DNA of 64,000 bases, taken from NCBI RefSeq assembly GCF_030388665.1, contig NZ_CP128846.1:310001-374000 (forward strand), given 5' to 3'. The position numbers and the translations under genes are program-made. Within the stretch, counting starts at the first letter, position 1, and each line of letters opens with the position of its first letter. This document shows positions 51,841 to 60,529 of the stretch, in pieces. Origin of the DNA: Streptomyces flavofungini (GTDB taxonomy: Bacteria > Actinomycetota > Actinomycetes > Streptomycetales > Streptomycetaceae). The notes under the pieces are model-generated. The model was not told where the DNA came from, ran no database searches, and saw only the letters and a list, made by a program, of their open reading frames with translations.

Positions 51841-52848
51841 TCAAGGCTTCGCGGTGGCGTCGAGGAGGGTCTGGCCTGCGGGGCTCAAGGTGTGCAGCGC
51901 CCGCTTGCCCTGACGGGTGAGGGCGGCCAGGCCGGCGTTGCGCAGGACGCTCGCGTGTTCGCTGGCGCTGGCCGGGGAGATGCGGGCGTGGGCCGCCAGC
52001 TGGCCGGTGGTGCAGCCGGAGTGCTCGGCCATGACGCAGAGCACGGTGGCGCGGGTGCGCCCGAGCAGGGCGCGCAGGGACGTCGGTACCTCGGTCAGTG
52101 CGCCTGCGGTGAGTGCGACGGGGGCCAGGGTGGAGCGGAAGCCGTCCCGGATCGGGAAGGTGATCCAGGGCTGCCCGCTGTCCGGGCAGTCGAAGGCGGG
52201 GTAGTGGGCTCCGAAGACCGTCGGGATCAGGAGCAGGCCACGGCCGCCGAGGGTGATGTCGCCGTCTCGGCCTGAGGCCGTGGTCATGCGCAGGACGGGC
52301 GGCGCCCATGTGATGTAGCGCGGGTTGAGGTCGCTGAGCAGGCGCTCCACGCCGTGGTCGGCCACCTGCCGCACCCGCAGGGCCCGGTCGGCGCCGTGCA
52401 GTTGCTCGATCCGGGGCCAGTAGGGAGCGATGAACTCCTGGTGCGCGTACTCCATGGCGTCGGCCAGGTGCCGGATCAGCCGCGGCGCCTCCCGCAGCTG
52501 CCGTGCCGCCCTGGGGGTGTGGCGTTGTCCGGAGCTCCAGAGGTCCAGTTCCGCCGTGACCTGTCGCGCCGGGGTCGAGCGCAGCTTCTCCAAGTCGTCG
52601 AGGACGTCCGGCCCGTTGAGATCCAGGAACTGTGGCGTCGCCCCCAGAGCGGGGATGAAGGCGAACAGCGCTCCTGCGCGAGGATGCATGCGTGCGGCGG
52701 CCCGCTGCCGCCAGGCGTCGAAGCGCACCGGATGCGTCGTCTCCTGCAGCAGCCGGATGCCGATCGAGAGCTCGAGGAGCGGACGGACTCCGGAGGCCAT
52801 GCGCGTGCGGGTGAGGTCCTCCGCCGTGAAGTGGATCCGCAAGGTCAC
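51841..52848 (-). CDS. ArsR-type winged-helix regulator with DUF5937 N-terminal domain
   Basis: A 335-residue regulator. The GTG at 52848 gives the family start VTLRIHFTAEDLTRTRMA and has GGAAAGA nine bases upstream; longer frames lack homology. The large N-terminal part (about 1-250) is the Streptomyces DUF5937-like sensor, with RQVTAELDLWSSGQ, HGVERLLSDLNPRYITWAPP and ITLGGRGLLLIPTVFG. The C-terminal winged helix, about 255-330, reads LLGRTRATVLCVMAEHSGCTTGQLAAHARISPASASEHASVLRNAGL. Its ligand is unknown. It is divergent from the secreted phosphatase-fold gene at 53079. Confidence 0.88.
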   Translation of the reverse strand: MTLRIHFTAEDLTRTRMASGVRPLLELSIGIRLLQETTHPVRFDAWRQRAAARMHPRAGALFAFIPALGATPQFLDLNGPDVLDDLEKLRSTPARQVTAELDLWSSGQRHTPRAARQLREAPRLIRHLADAMEYAHQEFIAPYWPRIEQLHGADRALRVRQVADHGVERLLSDLNPRYITWAPPVLRMTTASGRDGDITLGGRGLLLIPTVFGAHYPAFDCPDSGQPWITFPIRDGFRSTLAPVALTAGALTEVPTSLRALLGRTRATVLCVMAEHSGCTTGQLAAHARISPASASEHASVLRNAGLAALTRQGKRALHTLSPAGQTLLDATAKP

Positions 52849-53078
52849 CGCGAGAGTCTTTCCACTCCCGGTCGTTTCGGACCAGCCCGAAACAAGTCGA
52901 CTCTCCCGTTCCTCCCACCGAATCTGGTGACGCGTCACCGCGGTGCCCGTGCCTCCGGCCCACGACCGGAACCAAGCACCGGCTCCCAGCTGCCGCATCA
53001 ACGTTTGCCCACGGTTCGTCGCAGGACAGCGGCGGACAGTGGACGCAGACCCAGGACAGATCTACGACAGGGGGACCA

Positions 53079-53966
53079 ATGACCAGATCGAGCCGCGGCA
53101 GGGCCGTTCTCGCCGCGAACGCCGGGCTGATCGCCTTGCTGGCGACCGCGGGAGCCGTCAGTCCCGCGCAGGCCGGTTCCGCGCGGACAGATTCCGCCGG
53201 CGCCGGCGAAGCGTCGACCCGCGTGGTGCCGAACAGGATCATGTCGTGGAACTCCAACGGCCAGCAGAACGGCACACCCGAGAACCTCGCCCGACACATC
53301 AAGCGCTTCAAGCCGCGCGTGGTCGTCCTGCAGGAGTCGTGCAGGACGGAAGTACAAAAGGCCGTGAAGCTGCTCAAGCAGGACGAAATGGAGTACAGCT
53401 TCAAGCACGGGCCGGGCACCATCAACTTCGGCTGCGACGGGTGGAGTCCGCTCGGCCTCTCCGTGCTGTACGCCAAGGGCACCTCGTTTCAGGGCTATCG
53501 CCACAAGGAGTACGCCCAGGACGAGTGGTCCGAGGCCCGCGCCTACCAGACGTTCTCCACCCGGCTCGCAGGCCAACGGGTCCAGGTGTTCAACACGCAC
53601 CTCAGCGACGGGGGCGCACGCGATCTGAGGACCGCGCAGATCAGGGAACTGCTGGGTGCCGCTCGCGGGCACGGGCGGGTACTGATGGGCGGTGACTTGA
53701 ACGCCCAGCCGTCCTACCCCGAGATGAAACCGATCTGGGATGCCTCGTTCCGTGACGTGGATCCGTTCTGCCGATGGAACGGCGGTCGCCCGGACGCCCG
53801 GTGCAAGTCGACGTATGTCAACGTGCCCAGGAAGTTCGACTACATCCTCCACCGAGGCATCAACTCCCGGAACTGCATGCTGGCAACGGTGAACCGGGAC
53901 CACCGGATCGTCATCAGCGACGTCACGACCGCCGCGGGCCCGCAGGCCCCCTGCTCGGACGTCTGA
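53079..53966 (+). CDS. secreted endonuclease/exonuclease/phosphatase-fold protein
   Basis: A 295-residue exported protein. The signal peptide covers about 1-32 (SPAQAG). The EEP fold has RIMSWNSNGQQ, VVVLQESC (metal-binding Glu), FNTHLSD, LMGGDLNAQPS (catalytic Asp/Asn) and RKFDYILHRG with NRDHRIVISDV at the end (Asp-His pair). Family members hydrolyse DNA, RNA or phospholipids outside the cell. The first metal ligand set is intact, so it is probably active; the substrate is unknown. It is divergent from the ArsR-type regulator. Confidence 0.9.
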   Translation: MTRSSRGRAVLAANAGLIALLATAGAVSPAQAGSARTDSAGAGEASTRVVPNRIMSWNSNGQQNGTPENLARHIKRFKPRVVVLQESCRTEVQKAVKLLKQDEMEYSFKHGPGTINFGCDGWSPLGLSVLYAKGTSFQGYRHKEYAQDEWSEARAYQTFSTRLAGQRVQVFNTHLSDGGARDLRTAQIRELLGAARGHGRVLMGGDLNAQPSYPEMKPIWDASFRDVDPFCRWNGGRPDARCKSTYVNVPRKFDYILHRGINSRNCMLATVNRDHRIVISDVTTAAGPQAPCSDV

Positions 53967-53977
53967 TCACCGCTCGG

Positions 53978-54009
53978 CGGTGCCGCCCTGCGGAGGGGAG
54001 GCGGCACCG
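53978..54009. terminator. terminator hairpin after the EEP gene
   Basis: CGGTGCCGCC at 53978-53987 pairs with 54000-54009 around 12 bases, 11 bp after the stop. Confidence 0.7.
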
Positions 54010-54060
54010 GGCGACTCGTCGCCGGACGGGTCGGGGGAAAGCGCCCGTCCGGCGGTCGAG

Positions 54061-54109
54061 GACGGAGCCGTGGCCCGGGCAGGGGGACCCGGGCCACGGC
54101 CTTCCGTCG
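54061..54109. terminator. terminator hairpin after secDF
   Basis: An inner perfect 12-bp stem (54068-54079 with 54088-54099), extended by an outer pairing of 54061-54066 with 54104-54109, five bases beyond the secDF stop. Confidence 0.8.
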
Positions 54110-54114
54110 AGGGA

Positions 54115-56478
54115 TCAGACCACCGCGCCCGTTCCGCGCTGTCGGCGTCGGGCCTCCAGCGGGCTGGCGGGCCGGTCCTGCTTCTGCGGTGCCGACCGCC
54201 CTCGCGGTGCGCCCGGATTGCGGCGCTCCAGGGACACCGCCACCGGCACCGCCACGGACACCGTCGACGCCACGCCCACGATGACGCCGGCGATCAGGGC
54301 CACCGAGAAGTCGGCGAGGGAGTCGCCACCGAGGACGGCGAGGGCGGCCAGGACGAACAGGGCGCCCATGCCTGTGTTGACCGTGCGCGGGAGGGTGCGG
54401 ATCACGGCGGTGTTGGCTGTTCTGGCCAGGTCGGCGCGGGGGTCGCGGCGGCGGGCCTCGCGGATGCGGTCGAAGACGACCACCGTGTCGTTCACGGAGT
54501 AGCCGATAACGGTGAGCACGGCCGCGAGGAAGACGCTGTCGACGGTCTTGCCGAGCCACGCGAACAGGCCCACCACGAGCAGCACGTCGTGGACCATCGC
54601 GGCGATCGCAGCCGACGCGAACGTCCAGCGGAACCGGACGGTGAGATAGGCGAGTTGAGCGGCCACCGCGATGCCGAGGGCGATGAGCGCCTTCTGGCGC
54701 AGCTCGTCACCGAGGCTCGGGCCGATGCGCTCGTCGCGTTCGACGGTGGCCTGCCCGCCGCCCTTCTCCGCCAGGGCCTCCTTGATCTTCTCCTGCTCGG
54801 CGTCGCTGAGTTCACCGGTCCGTACGGTGATGTCGTCCGATCCCGACTCCTGCACCACCGCGCGCGGGAAACCGGCGTCGGCGACGGCCTTGCGGGCGGT
54901 GTCGGCGTCGACCTGCTTGCTGGTGCTGTACTCGACGAGGCGCCCGCCGGTGAACTCCACGCCCAGGTCGAGGCCGCGCAGCGCGATGCCCGCGACGGCC
55001 ACGGCGACGAGCAGGGAGCTCGCGCCGAGCCAGCGGCGCCGGTGCCGCACGATCTGCGGCTCACGGCGCGCGAGCAGGGTGCGCAGCCGGCCCGTGGTGG
55101 CGAGGCCGGTGAGGCGCGGGGTGTGCCGCACGAACCCGCGGCGGACGGCGGTCTCGGCAAGCACCCGCGTGACCACGAACGCCGACACCATCGACACCAG
55201 GACGCCGATGGACAGCGTCACGCCGAAGCCCTTCACCGGCCCGGTCGCGAAGGTGAAGAGCAGGCCCGCGGCGAGGAGTGTCGTGACGTTGGAGTCGATG
55301 ACGGCGCTCCAGGCCTTGGTGAAGCCGGTGTGCAGGGCCTTGGGCAGGCCGCCGGCCCCCGCGCCCCGGCTACGGGCGTCCGGGTTGGTGGCGCGGGCGC
55401 CCAGGTACTCCTCCCGCGCGCGTTCGAAGACCAGCACGTTCGCGTCGACCGCCATGCCGATCGCGAGCACGAATCCGGCGAGCCCCGGCAGCGTCAGCGT
55501 GGCGCCGAGCGCGAGCAGGGCCGCGTACGACATGAGTCCGTACAGGGCGAGCGCCACGGTGGCGAGCGCGCCGAGGAGCCGGTAGACGAAGGTGATGAAC
55601 AGGGCGGTCAGGGCGAGGCCGATGAGGGCGGCCTGGGTGCTCGCGGCGATGGCGTCGGCGCCGAGCGTGGGGCCGACGGTGCGCTGTTCGACGACGTCGA
55701 CGGGCACCGGCAGGGCGCCGCCCTTGACGAGCGCGGCCAGGTCCTTGGCCTCGTCCTCGTCGAACCCGCCGGTGATCTGGGTGCTGCCGCCGGTGATGCC
55801 GGCCCCGCAGCGGACGTCCGCGTTCACGCCGGGCGCCGAGATGACCTTCCCGTCGAGGACGATGGCGACGCGCCGTTCGGGCGCGCCCTGCGGCGCGCAC
55901 GCGGCCTCGCCGGTGACACGCGCCCAGTCGCCGCCCGCCTTCCCGCGGAAGTCGAGCGTGACCTGCCAGCCGTTCATGGACTGCTGGTCGAAGACCGCCT
56001 CGGCGTTCTTGACGCCCTCGCCGGTGAGCGCGGTCGGGCCGAGCACGAGGTGGCCGCCGGGCCGGTCGGGGTCGGGCAGGGTGCGGGAGCCGTCGGCGGC
56101 GGGCCGGGCCGAGCCCTTCCGGTCGGTCTCCCCGGTCACCGGGTGCACGGTCAGCTGCGCGGTGCGGCCGATCACCTCGGAAGCCTCCCGGGGGTCGCGC
56201 ACTCCCGGCAGCTCGACGACGATCCGCCGGTCCCCGGCCTGCGCGAGGCTCGGCTCGGACACGCCGAGGGCGTCCACGCGCTGCCGCAGGACCTCAAGGG
56301 CCCTGCGGGTGGCGTCGGCGTCGGCTTCGACGGTGGGTGAGTCCTTGGTCTGCAGGACGATCTGCGTACCGCCTCTGAGGTCGAGGCCGAGGCGGGGTGA
56401 CTGGGTGAGGGCGAGGTACAGCGAGGCGGCGACGGCGACGAGTGCGACGATCGCCCGCCAGATGGGTGCGCGGGGCAT
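54115..56478 (-). CDS. secDF: protein translocase SecDF, fused
   Basis: A 787-residue fusion of SecD and SecF, the proton-driven auxiliary of Sec export. The ATG at 56478 has GGAG upstream. Twelve helices are expected. The SecD half has GLDLRGGTQIVLQT near 35-50, the large outer P1 domain (about 60-270), AIGMAVDANVLVFERAREEY and FTFATGPVKGFGVTLSIGVLVSMVSAF. The SecF half starts near 500 and has GVEFTGGRLVEYSTSK, TVIGYSVNDTVVVFDRIREARR and RTVNTGMGALFVLAALAVLGG. An insertion of about 20 residues after the DANVLVF helix has AGAGGLP. Most Streptomyces also keep separate secD and secF genes, so this is probably an additional accessory copy. Confidence 0.94.
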   Translation of the reverse strand: MPRAPIWRAIVALVAVAASLYLALTQSPRLGLDLRGGTQIVLQTKDSPTVEADADATRRALEVLRQRVDALGVSEPSLAQAGDRRIVVELPGVRDPREASEVIGRTAQLTVHPVTGETDRKGSARPAADGSRTLPDPDRPGGHLVLGPTALTGEGVKNAEAVFDQQSMNGWQVTLDFRGKAGGDWARVTGEAACAPQGAPERRVAIVLDGKVISAPGVNADVRCGAGITGGSTQITGGFDEDEAKDLAALVKGGALPVPVDVVEQRTVGPTLGADAIAASTQAALIGLALTALFITFVYRLLGALATVALALYGLMSYAALLALGATLTLPGLAGFVLAIGMAVDANVLVFERAREEYLGARATNPDARSRGAGAGGLPKALHTGFTKAWSAVIDSNVTTLLAAGLLFTFATGPVKGFGVTLSIGVLVSMVSAFVVTRVLAETAVRRGFVRHTPRLTGLATTGRLRTLLARREPQIVRHRRRWLGASSLLVAVAVAGIALRGLDLGVEFTGGRLVEYSTSKQVDADTARKAVADAGFPRAVVQESGSDDITVRTGELSDAEQEKIKEALAEKGGGQATVERDERIGPSLGDELRQKALIALGIAVAAQLAYLTVRFRWTFASAAIAAMVHDVLLVVGLFAWLGKTVDSVFLAAVLTVIGYSVNDTVVVFDRIREARRRDPRADLARTANTAVIRTLPRTVNTGMGALFVLAALAVLGGDSLADFSVALIAGVIVGVASTVSVAVPVAVSLERRNPGAPRGRSAPQKQDRPASPLEARRRQRGTGAVV

Positions 56479-56764
56479 GGGTGTTCTCCACATCCACGGG
56501 GACGCATGGGGCCAGGGGGTCGTGGGGCGGTGAGGCCCGCCGGTCCGGGCGGTCCATGGGTCCGTGAGGTCCATGAGGTCGTGCGGGACACGGGGCCGTG
56601 AGGCTCAGGGGCCAGCTGGTTCCTGTGGCCGTGAGGTTCACGAGGCCGTGACGTTCACGAGAAAGGCATGACGAAGGGCGGACGGCCCCGGGAACGGGCC
56701 GGGCGCGGGGCAGGCTCGCGCCCCGGCGTGACCGGCCGGTCGGGCGGCGTCCGGTGAGGTGTCG
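56479..56764. other. intergenic region with degenerate CGTGAGGT repeats
   Basis: Between 56530 and 56660 short repeats related to CGTGAGGTYCAYGAG recur, giving imperfect small palindromes such as CGTGACGTTCACGAG. The region upstream of secDF is unusually repetitive; a regulatory role is unproven. Confidence 0.45.
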
Positions 56765-57199
56765 TCAGCTCCGTCGGGACGGGGGCCCGCGCGGCTCGGG
56801 AGCGGCGTCCGCGAACCGCGTGGACGGTGTGGAGCTACCCGGGCGTGTGTCCGGTCCGCCGAGGGCCCGCAGCGGCGCGCGGTCGGCACGGGGGCCGGTG
56901 GCAACGGGGTACGGCGGGTGCGGGACGTGGGCCTGGTGGAGGTGCGCGACGGTCGCGTGGACGGCGCGCGGGGCGTCCTGGCCGGACGAGGCGTACGGGC
57001 CGTGTGCCCTGGGGCGTTGCTGGCTCGGGGAGTTGGTGGCGTGCGGGCCGCTGGACGGGGCCGTCGCCGTCGCCCAGGCCTGGACGGCGGGCCCCGTGGC
57101 CGCGCTCGCGGCGCGGGACGGCACGACGAACGCCAGGACGGCGACGACGGCCGAGAGCAGCGAGGCGGCCAGGCGCGCCGACCGGGTGCGGTAGGGCAC
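56765..57199 (-). CDS. small secreted Ala/Pro-rich hypothetical protein
   Basis: A 144-residue exported protein. The GTG at 57199 follows AGGAGG by seven bases, and an Arg-rich start (PYRTRSARL) plus the hydrophobic helix SLLSAVVAVLAFVVPSRAASA make a signal peptide or anchor at about 8-37. The mature part is low complexity, rich in Ala, Pro and His (for example ATVAHLHQAHVPHPPYPVATG), with no known domain. A longer frame to 57415 only adds translated tandem repeats. It lies upstream of secDF on the same strand. Confidence 0.55.
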   Translation of the reverse strand: MPYRTRSARLAASLLSAVVAVLAFVVPSRAASAATGPAVQAWATATAPSSGPHATNSPSQQRPRAHGPYASSGQDAPRAVHATVAHLHQAHVPHPPYPVATGPRADRAPLRALGGPDTRPGSSTPSTRFADAAPEPRGPPSRRS

Positions 57200-57250
57200 T
57201 CGGAGCCTCCTGGTCGAGTCGGTGCCCGGGGCGGCGTCTGGGCGGCTGCG

Positions 57251-57325
57251 GGTGGTGCGTGAGCGGGTGGTGCGTGAGCGGGTGGTGCGTGAGCGGGTGG
57301 TGCGTGAGCGGGTGGTGCGTGGTGG
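57251..57325. repeat. 15-bp tandem repeat, five units
   Basis: Units GGTGGTGCGTGAGCG at 57251-57265, 57266-57280, 57281-57295 and 57296-57310, plus a diverged fifth at 57311-57325. The array lies 52-126 bp upstream of the small secreted gene start. Confidence 0.85.
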
Positions 57326-57631
57326 GTACTTGGGGTCGGGACGGTCGGTACGTGGTGACGGGCTCCGGTGCGCGGTGGGCGCGCGGGGCGCCAATCGCTT
57401 CAACGCGCGGGGCACTTGATTAGGTTCCCGGCGGCACGCCCCGACGTGCTGCGGATGCGGCGCATGCCGACGCCTCGCAGACGCGGCGCACCCCTACGTG
57501 CTGCGGCCGCAGCAGATCCCGACGCGTGTGGACGGGCCTGCCCCCCTTCCGCCTCCCCACACCCCACACTCTGCGCCCCGCCCAGGAGTTCCCCCTTGCC
57601 CTCCCCCGTTCTCCCCCCGGACTTCGCCCGT

Positions 57632-57658
57632 GGCAGAACGCGCTATGCCATCGGCAGA
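57632..57658 (+). promoter_or_regulatory. PopR-type boxes in the popR promoter
   Basis: GGCAGA at 57632-57637, and TATGCC-ATC-GGCAGA at 57644-57658. The second fits the TCTGCC-N3-GGCAGA palindrome I recall for PopR in S. lividans at all but two positions. This suggests that PopR controls its own gene. Confidence 0.6.
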
Positions 57659-57698
57659 ACGCCGACCACCAGGAGGGCACCCCTCCTACCCTGAAGCC

Positions 57699-58298
57699 GT
57701 GACCAGCCACGCGACGAACCCGACGAATCCCACGAGCCCTCCACGCCGGGCGGGCCGGGCCGCCGCCCGCGTCATCCCCCTGCGGCCCACGCGTCCCGCT
57801 CGCCCGGACCGGGATCCCGGGGCCGCGCCGCCGCAGGCCGCGCCGGCCGCCGCGCCCGCCCCTGGTGCCGCCCGTGGCCCCGCCGCCAAGGAGCCCCTGT
57901 GGCGCCACCTCGTCGGGAACGTGCTGCGCCGCGAACGCCGTGCCCAGGAGCGCACCCTGAAGGACGTCGCGGACGCGGCGCGGATCTCGGTGCCTTATCT
58001 CTCGGAGGTGGAGCGCGGCCGCAAGGAGGCCTCGTCCGAAGTGCTCGCCGCGGCGGCCGCCGCCCTCGGCCTCGACCTCGCCGACCTGCTCGTACTGGCC
58101 CACGGCGAGCTGCTCGTCGCCGCGCGCCGCCCGCGCTCCCGGGATCCGCGTGCCACGACGCCGACCGCGTCGGCCGGGCGGCACGAGGCCGCGGCGCCCC
58201 GGCAGCGCGCGGTGTCCGTCGTCACCGCCCCCCTGGCGGCGGCGCGCGGCACCACGAACCACGGCTTGCACCAGACCGAACTGCGGCTCGCCGCCTAG
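57699..58298 (+). CDS. popR: PopR-like activator of clpP3-clpP4
   Basis: A 199-residue regulator. The GTG at 57699 is six bases after TACCCT and so probably leaderless. An Ala/Pro/Arg-rich leader of about 70 residues precedes the Cro/C1-type helix-turn-helix at about 75-130, with LVGNVLRRERRAQERTLKDVADAARISVPYLSEVERGRKEASSEVLAAAAAALGL. The tail ends HQTELRLAA. In S. lividans PopR activates clpP3-clpP4 and is destroyed by ClpP1/ClpP2 through its C-terminal Ala-Ala, and the -LAA end matches that degron. The clpP4-clpP3 operon follows after one intervening gene. The protein links loss of ClpP1/P2 activity to induction of the back-up protease. Confidence 0.88.
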   Translation: MTSHATNPTNPTSPPRRAGRAAARVIPLRPTRPARPDRDPGAAPPQAAPAAAPAPGAARGPAAKEPLWRHLVGNVLRRERRAQERTLKDVADAARISVPYLSEVERGRKEASSEVLAAAAAALGLDLADLLVLAHGELLVAARRPRSRDPRATTPTASAGRHEAAAPRQRAVSVVTAPLAAARGTTNHGLHQTELRLAA

Positions 58299-58306
58299 GC
58301 CCCCGG

Positions 58307-59230
58307 GTGGCCCCGACCCCGGCAGGGACGACCGGTGCGGTGCCGCCCCCGCCCGGCGTCGAGCTCCTGGACGTACGCCGTGTCCGTCTCGTGGAGGCGG
58401 CCGCGCCCGAGCCGCCGCCGTGGGAGCGCCTGGCCATGGACCGCCTCTGGGACGAGGCGGTCCTCGCCAACCCGAGCCTGTTCGACGGGCCGGTGGCGGC
58501 GTGCGCCGGGCTGGCCCGGGAGGGGCCGCACGGCGTGGTCGTCACCTGGGCCAGGACGACGTACCGGCGCTACGCGCTGCGGTGGGTGCCGGGCGCCACC
58601 GCGCGCCTGCCCGCGCTCTTCGTCGACGTCGTGCAGCCGACCGAGGACGGTCGGCTGCTCGTGGGCCGGATGGGGCGGTCGACGTCCGCGCCCGGCCGCT
58701 GGCTGCTGCCGGGCGGCTCCGTGGAGCCGCCCGGCGAGGGCCGGGCGCTCGACCTGGCGGCGCTGCGCGGGCACGCCGCCCGCGAGCTGGCCGAGGAGAC
58801 CGGCGTGGAGTCGGCGCCCGGGGAGCTCCGGCTGTGGCTCGTGACGCGCGGGGCGCACGGCGGCGTCGGCGTCCTGTTCCTCGCTCCGCCCCGCCCGGCC
58901 GCGCTGCTGCGCGAGCGCTTCGCGGCCCTGGTGTCCGCCGAGAAGGACCGGGGCCGCGAGCCTGAGCTCGACCGCATCACGCTCGTCGGCTCCCCGGCCG
59001 AGCTGGCGGAGCTGACCGGGCCGGGCGCCGACCTCGCCGACTATCTGGTGCCGGTCATGACCCGGTACGCGGCGGACGCACTCCTCGGACCGGCACCCCT
59101 CAGACCGGAACAGCCCGGACCGGCACCGCCCGAACGGGCACTGCCCGAACCGGCACCCGCCGGACCGGCACAGCCCGAACCGGCGCCGTCCGGGCCCGCA
59201 CCGCTCAGACCGTCAGCGCCCGGCGGCTGA
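58307..59230 (+). CDS. Nudix-domain protein between popR and clpP4
   Basis: A 307-residue protein starting eight bases after popR, so probably co-transcribed. Residues 1-105 are an unassigned N-terminal domain ([35 protein letters not shown]...). The Nudix domain (about 105-255) has [16 protein letters not shown] and RELAEETGV, but 13 extra residues separate the two halves of the Nudix box. The tail is a Pro/Ala/Glu-rich repeat (for example [20 protein letters not shown]) encoded by related 18-bp segments. The last 26 bp overlap the 3' end of clpP4 on the other strand. The substrate is unknown. Confidence 0.8.
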   Translation: MAPTPAGTTGAVPPPPGVELLDVRRVRLVEAAAPEPPPWERLAMDRLWDEAVLANPSLFDGPVAACAGLAREGPHGVVVTWARTTYRRYALRWVPGATARLPALFVDVVQPTEDGRLLVGRMGRSTSAPGRWLLPGGSVEPPGEGRALDLAALRGHAARELAEETGVESAPGELRLWLVTRGAHGGVGVLFLAPPRPAALLRERFAALVSAEKDRGREPELDRITLVGSPAELAELTGPGADLADYLVPVMTRYAADALLGPAPLRPEQPGPAPPERALPEPAPAGPAQPEPAPSGPAPLRPSAPGG

Positions 59231-59807
59231 CGACCTCGTCGGCGAGTCCGTAGGCGACCGCCTCGTGCGCGGTGAAGACCTTGTCCCGGTCGGTGTCCGC
59301 GCGGAGCGTGGCCACGTCGTGGTGAGTGTGCCGGGCGAGGACCTCCTCCACCTGGGCGCGGATCCGCACCATCTCCTTGGCGTGCAGACTCAGGTCCGAG
59401 ACGGTGCCCTGCTGTCCGCCGCTCGCGGGCTGGCCGAGCAGCACCCGCGCGTGCTCAAGGACGAACCGCCGCCCGGGGTCGCCGCCCGCGAGCAGCACGG
59501 CCGCGGTCGAGGCGGCCTGGCCCACGCAGAACGTCGAGATCGGCGCGCCGACGAACGTCATGGTGTCGTAGATCGCCATGAGTGAGGTGACGGAGCCGCC
59601 GGGCGAGTTGATGTAGAGCGCGATCTCGTGCTCGGGCGCGGCGGACTCCAGGTGGAGAAGCTGGGCGATGACGACGTTCGCGACGCCGTCGTCGATCTCG
59701 GTGCCGAGGAAGATGATGCGCTCGGAGAGGAGCCGGCTGTAGACGTCGTACGCGCGCTCGCCCTGCGGGGTGCGTTCGACAACGGTCGGGATCGTGTACT
59801 GGCTCAT
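59205..59807 (-). CDS. clpP4: ClpP4, catalytic histidine replaced by glycine
   Basis: A 200-residue ClpP protease subunit. It has the handle and head regions [20 protein letters not shown] and the Ser motif [17 protein letters not shown] (Ser100). The Asp region [20 protein letters not shown] is intact (Asp175). Where ClpP proteins have MIHQP, this reads [12 protein letters not shown], with Gly125 in place of the catalytic His; a His earlier in LEHARV is off-register. It probably works only as a partner of ClpP3 in a mixed ring. The ATG overlaps the clpP3 stop by four bases (ATGA). Transcription runs clpP3 then clpP4. Confidence 0.93.
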   Translation of the reverse strand: MSQYTIPTVVERTPQGERAYDVYSRLLSERIIFLGTEIDDGVANVVIAQLLHLESAAPEHEIALYINSPGGSVTSLMAIYDTMTFVGAPISTFCVGQAASTAAVLLAGGDPGRRFVLEHARVLLGQPASGGQQGTVSDLSLHAKEMVRIRAQVEEVLARHTHHDVATLRADTDRDKVFTAHEAVAYGLADEVVSRRALTV

Positions 59808-60457
59808 GACTGAAGTCCCATCCGTCGCTTCGAGGCCGCCGGACGGACGTCGGCGAACGACGTCACGATGTGGTCGACCATGCCGTACTCCTTGGCCTGT
59901 TCGGCCGTGAACCAACGGTCGCGGTCGCCGTCGCGGGCGATGGTCTCCGGGGTCTGCCCGGTGTGCTCCGCGGTGATCTGCTCCATGGTCCGCTTGGTGA
60001 ACTCGAGGTTCTCCGCCTGGATCGCGATGTCGGCGGTGGTGCCGCCGACGCCCGCGGAGGGCTGGTGCATCATGATGCGCGCGTTCGGCAGCGCGTGCCG
60101 CTTGCCGGGGGTGCCGACGGTGAGCAGGAACTGGCCCATGCTGGCGGCGAAGCCCATGGCAAGGGTGGACACGTCGTTGGGGATCAGCCGCATGGTGTCG
60201 TAGATGGCGAGCCCGGCGTGCACGCCGCCGCCGGGGCTGTTGATGAACAGGCTGATGTCGGTGCGCGGGTCCTCGGCGGACAGCAGCAGGAGCTGGGCGC
60301 AGACCCGGTTCGCGGAGACCTCGTCGACCTGGGTGCCGAGGAACACGATGCGCTGGCCGAGGAGTTGGGCGGCCAGTTGGTCGTCGAAGCGGGTGGCGGG
60401 GGTGTCCCCGTCCTCGGCGCGCGGGTGCGCGGGCCAGTCGTTGATCGGGGGTGTCAT
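59804..60457 (-). CDS. clpP3: ATP-dependent Clp protease proteolytic subunit ClpP3
   Basis: A 217-residue ClpP with a complete triad: Ser106 in [12 protein letters not shown], His131 in [10 protein letters not shown], and Asp180 in [16 protein letters not shown]. An Asp/Pro-rich N-terminal stretch precedes [22 protein letters not shown]. The ATG at 60457 has GAGGAGG eight bases upstream. It assembles into tetradecamers that degrade proteins fed by a Clp ATPase. It is first in a two-gene operon with clpP4. PopR-type boxes lie 73-102 bp upstream of the start. In S. lividans this pair is made when ClpP1/P2 is lost. Confidence 0.96.
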   Translation of the reverse strand: MTPPINDWPAHPRAEDGDTPATRFDDQLAAQLLGQRIVFLGTQVDEVSANRVCAQLLLLSAEDPRTDISLFINSPGGGVHAGLAIYDTMRLIPNDVSTLAMGFAASMGQFLLTVGTPGKRHALPNARIMMHQPSAGVGGTTADIAIQAENLEFTKRTMEQITAEHTGQTPETIARDGDRDRWFTAEQAKEYGMVDHIVTSFADVRPAASKRRMGLQS

Positions 60458-60529
60458 CGCGGGGCCTCCTCGTCGCGGTGCGGTCAGTGGGACCACTGTG
60501 GATCGCGACGAGGAGGATCGGCGGATTTC

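Larger units (their letters stand above)
57200..57698. promoter_or_regulatory. divergent intergenic region upstream of popR
   Basis: This 499-bp stretch contains the 15-bp tandem repeat, C-rich low-complexity sequence without a supported gene, and the popR promoter. At 57671-57687 the inverted repeat AGGAGGG-CAC-CCCTCCT touches the -10-like TACCCT at 57687-57692. Confidence 0.5.

Noticed and set aside
57044..57200. A plus-strand gene in the Gly/Arg-rich frames over the small secreted gene
   Set aside because: The frame is Arg/Gly-rich with no start context. The minus-strand signal peptide and ribosome site are better supported.
56765..57415. A longer reading of the small secreted protein with an RTTRS repeat at its N-terminus
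   Set aside because: The repeat is the translated 15-bp tandem array. A GTG with an AGGAGG site at 57199, directly before the signal peptide, is the better start.
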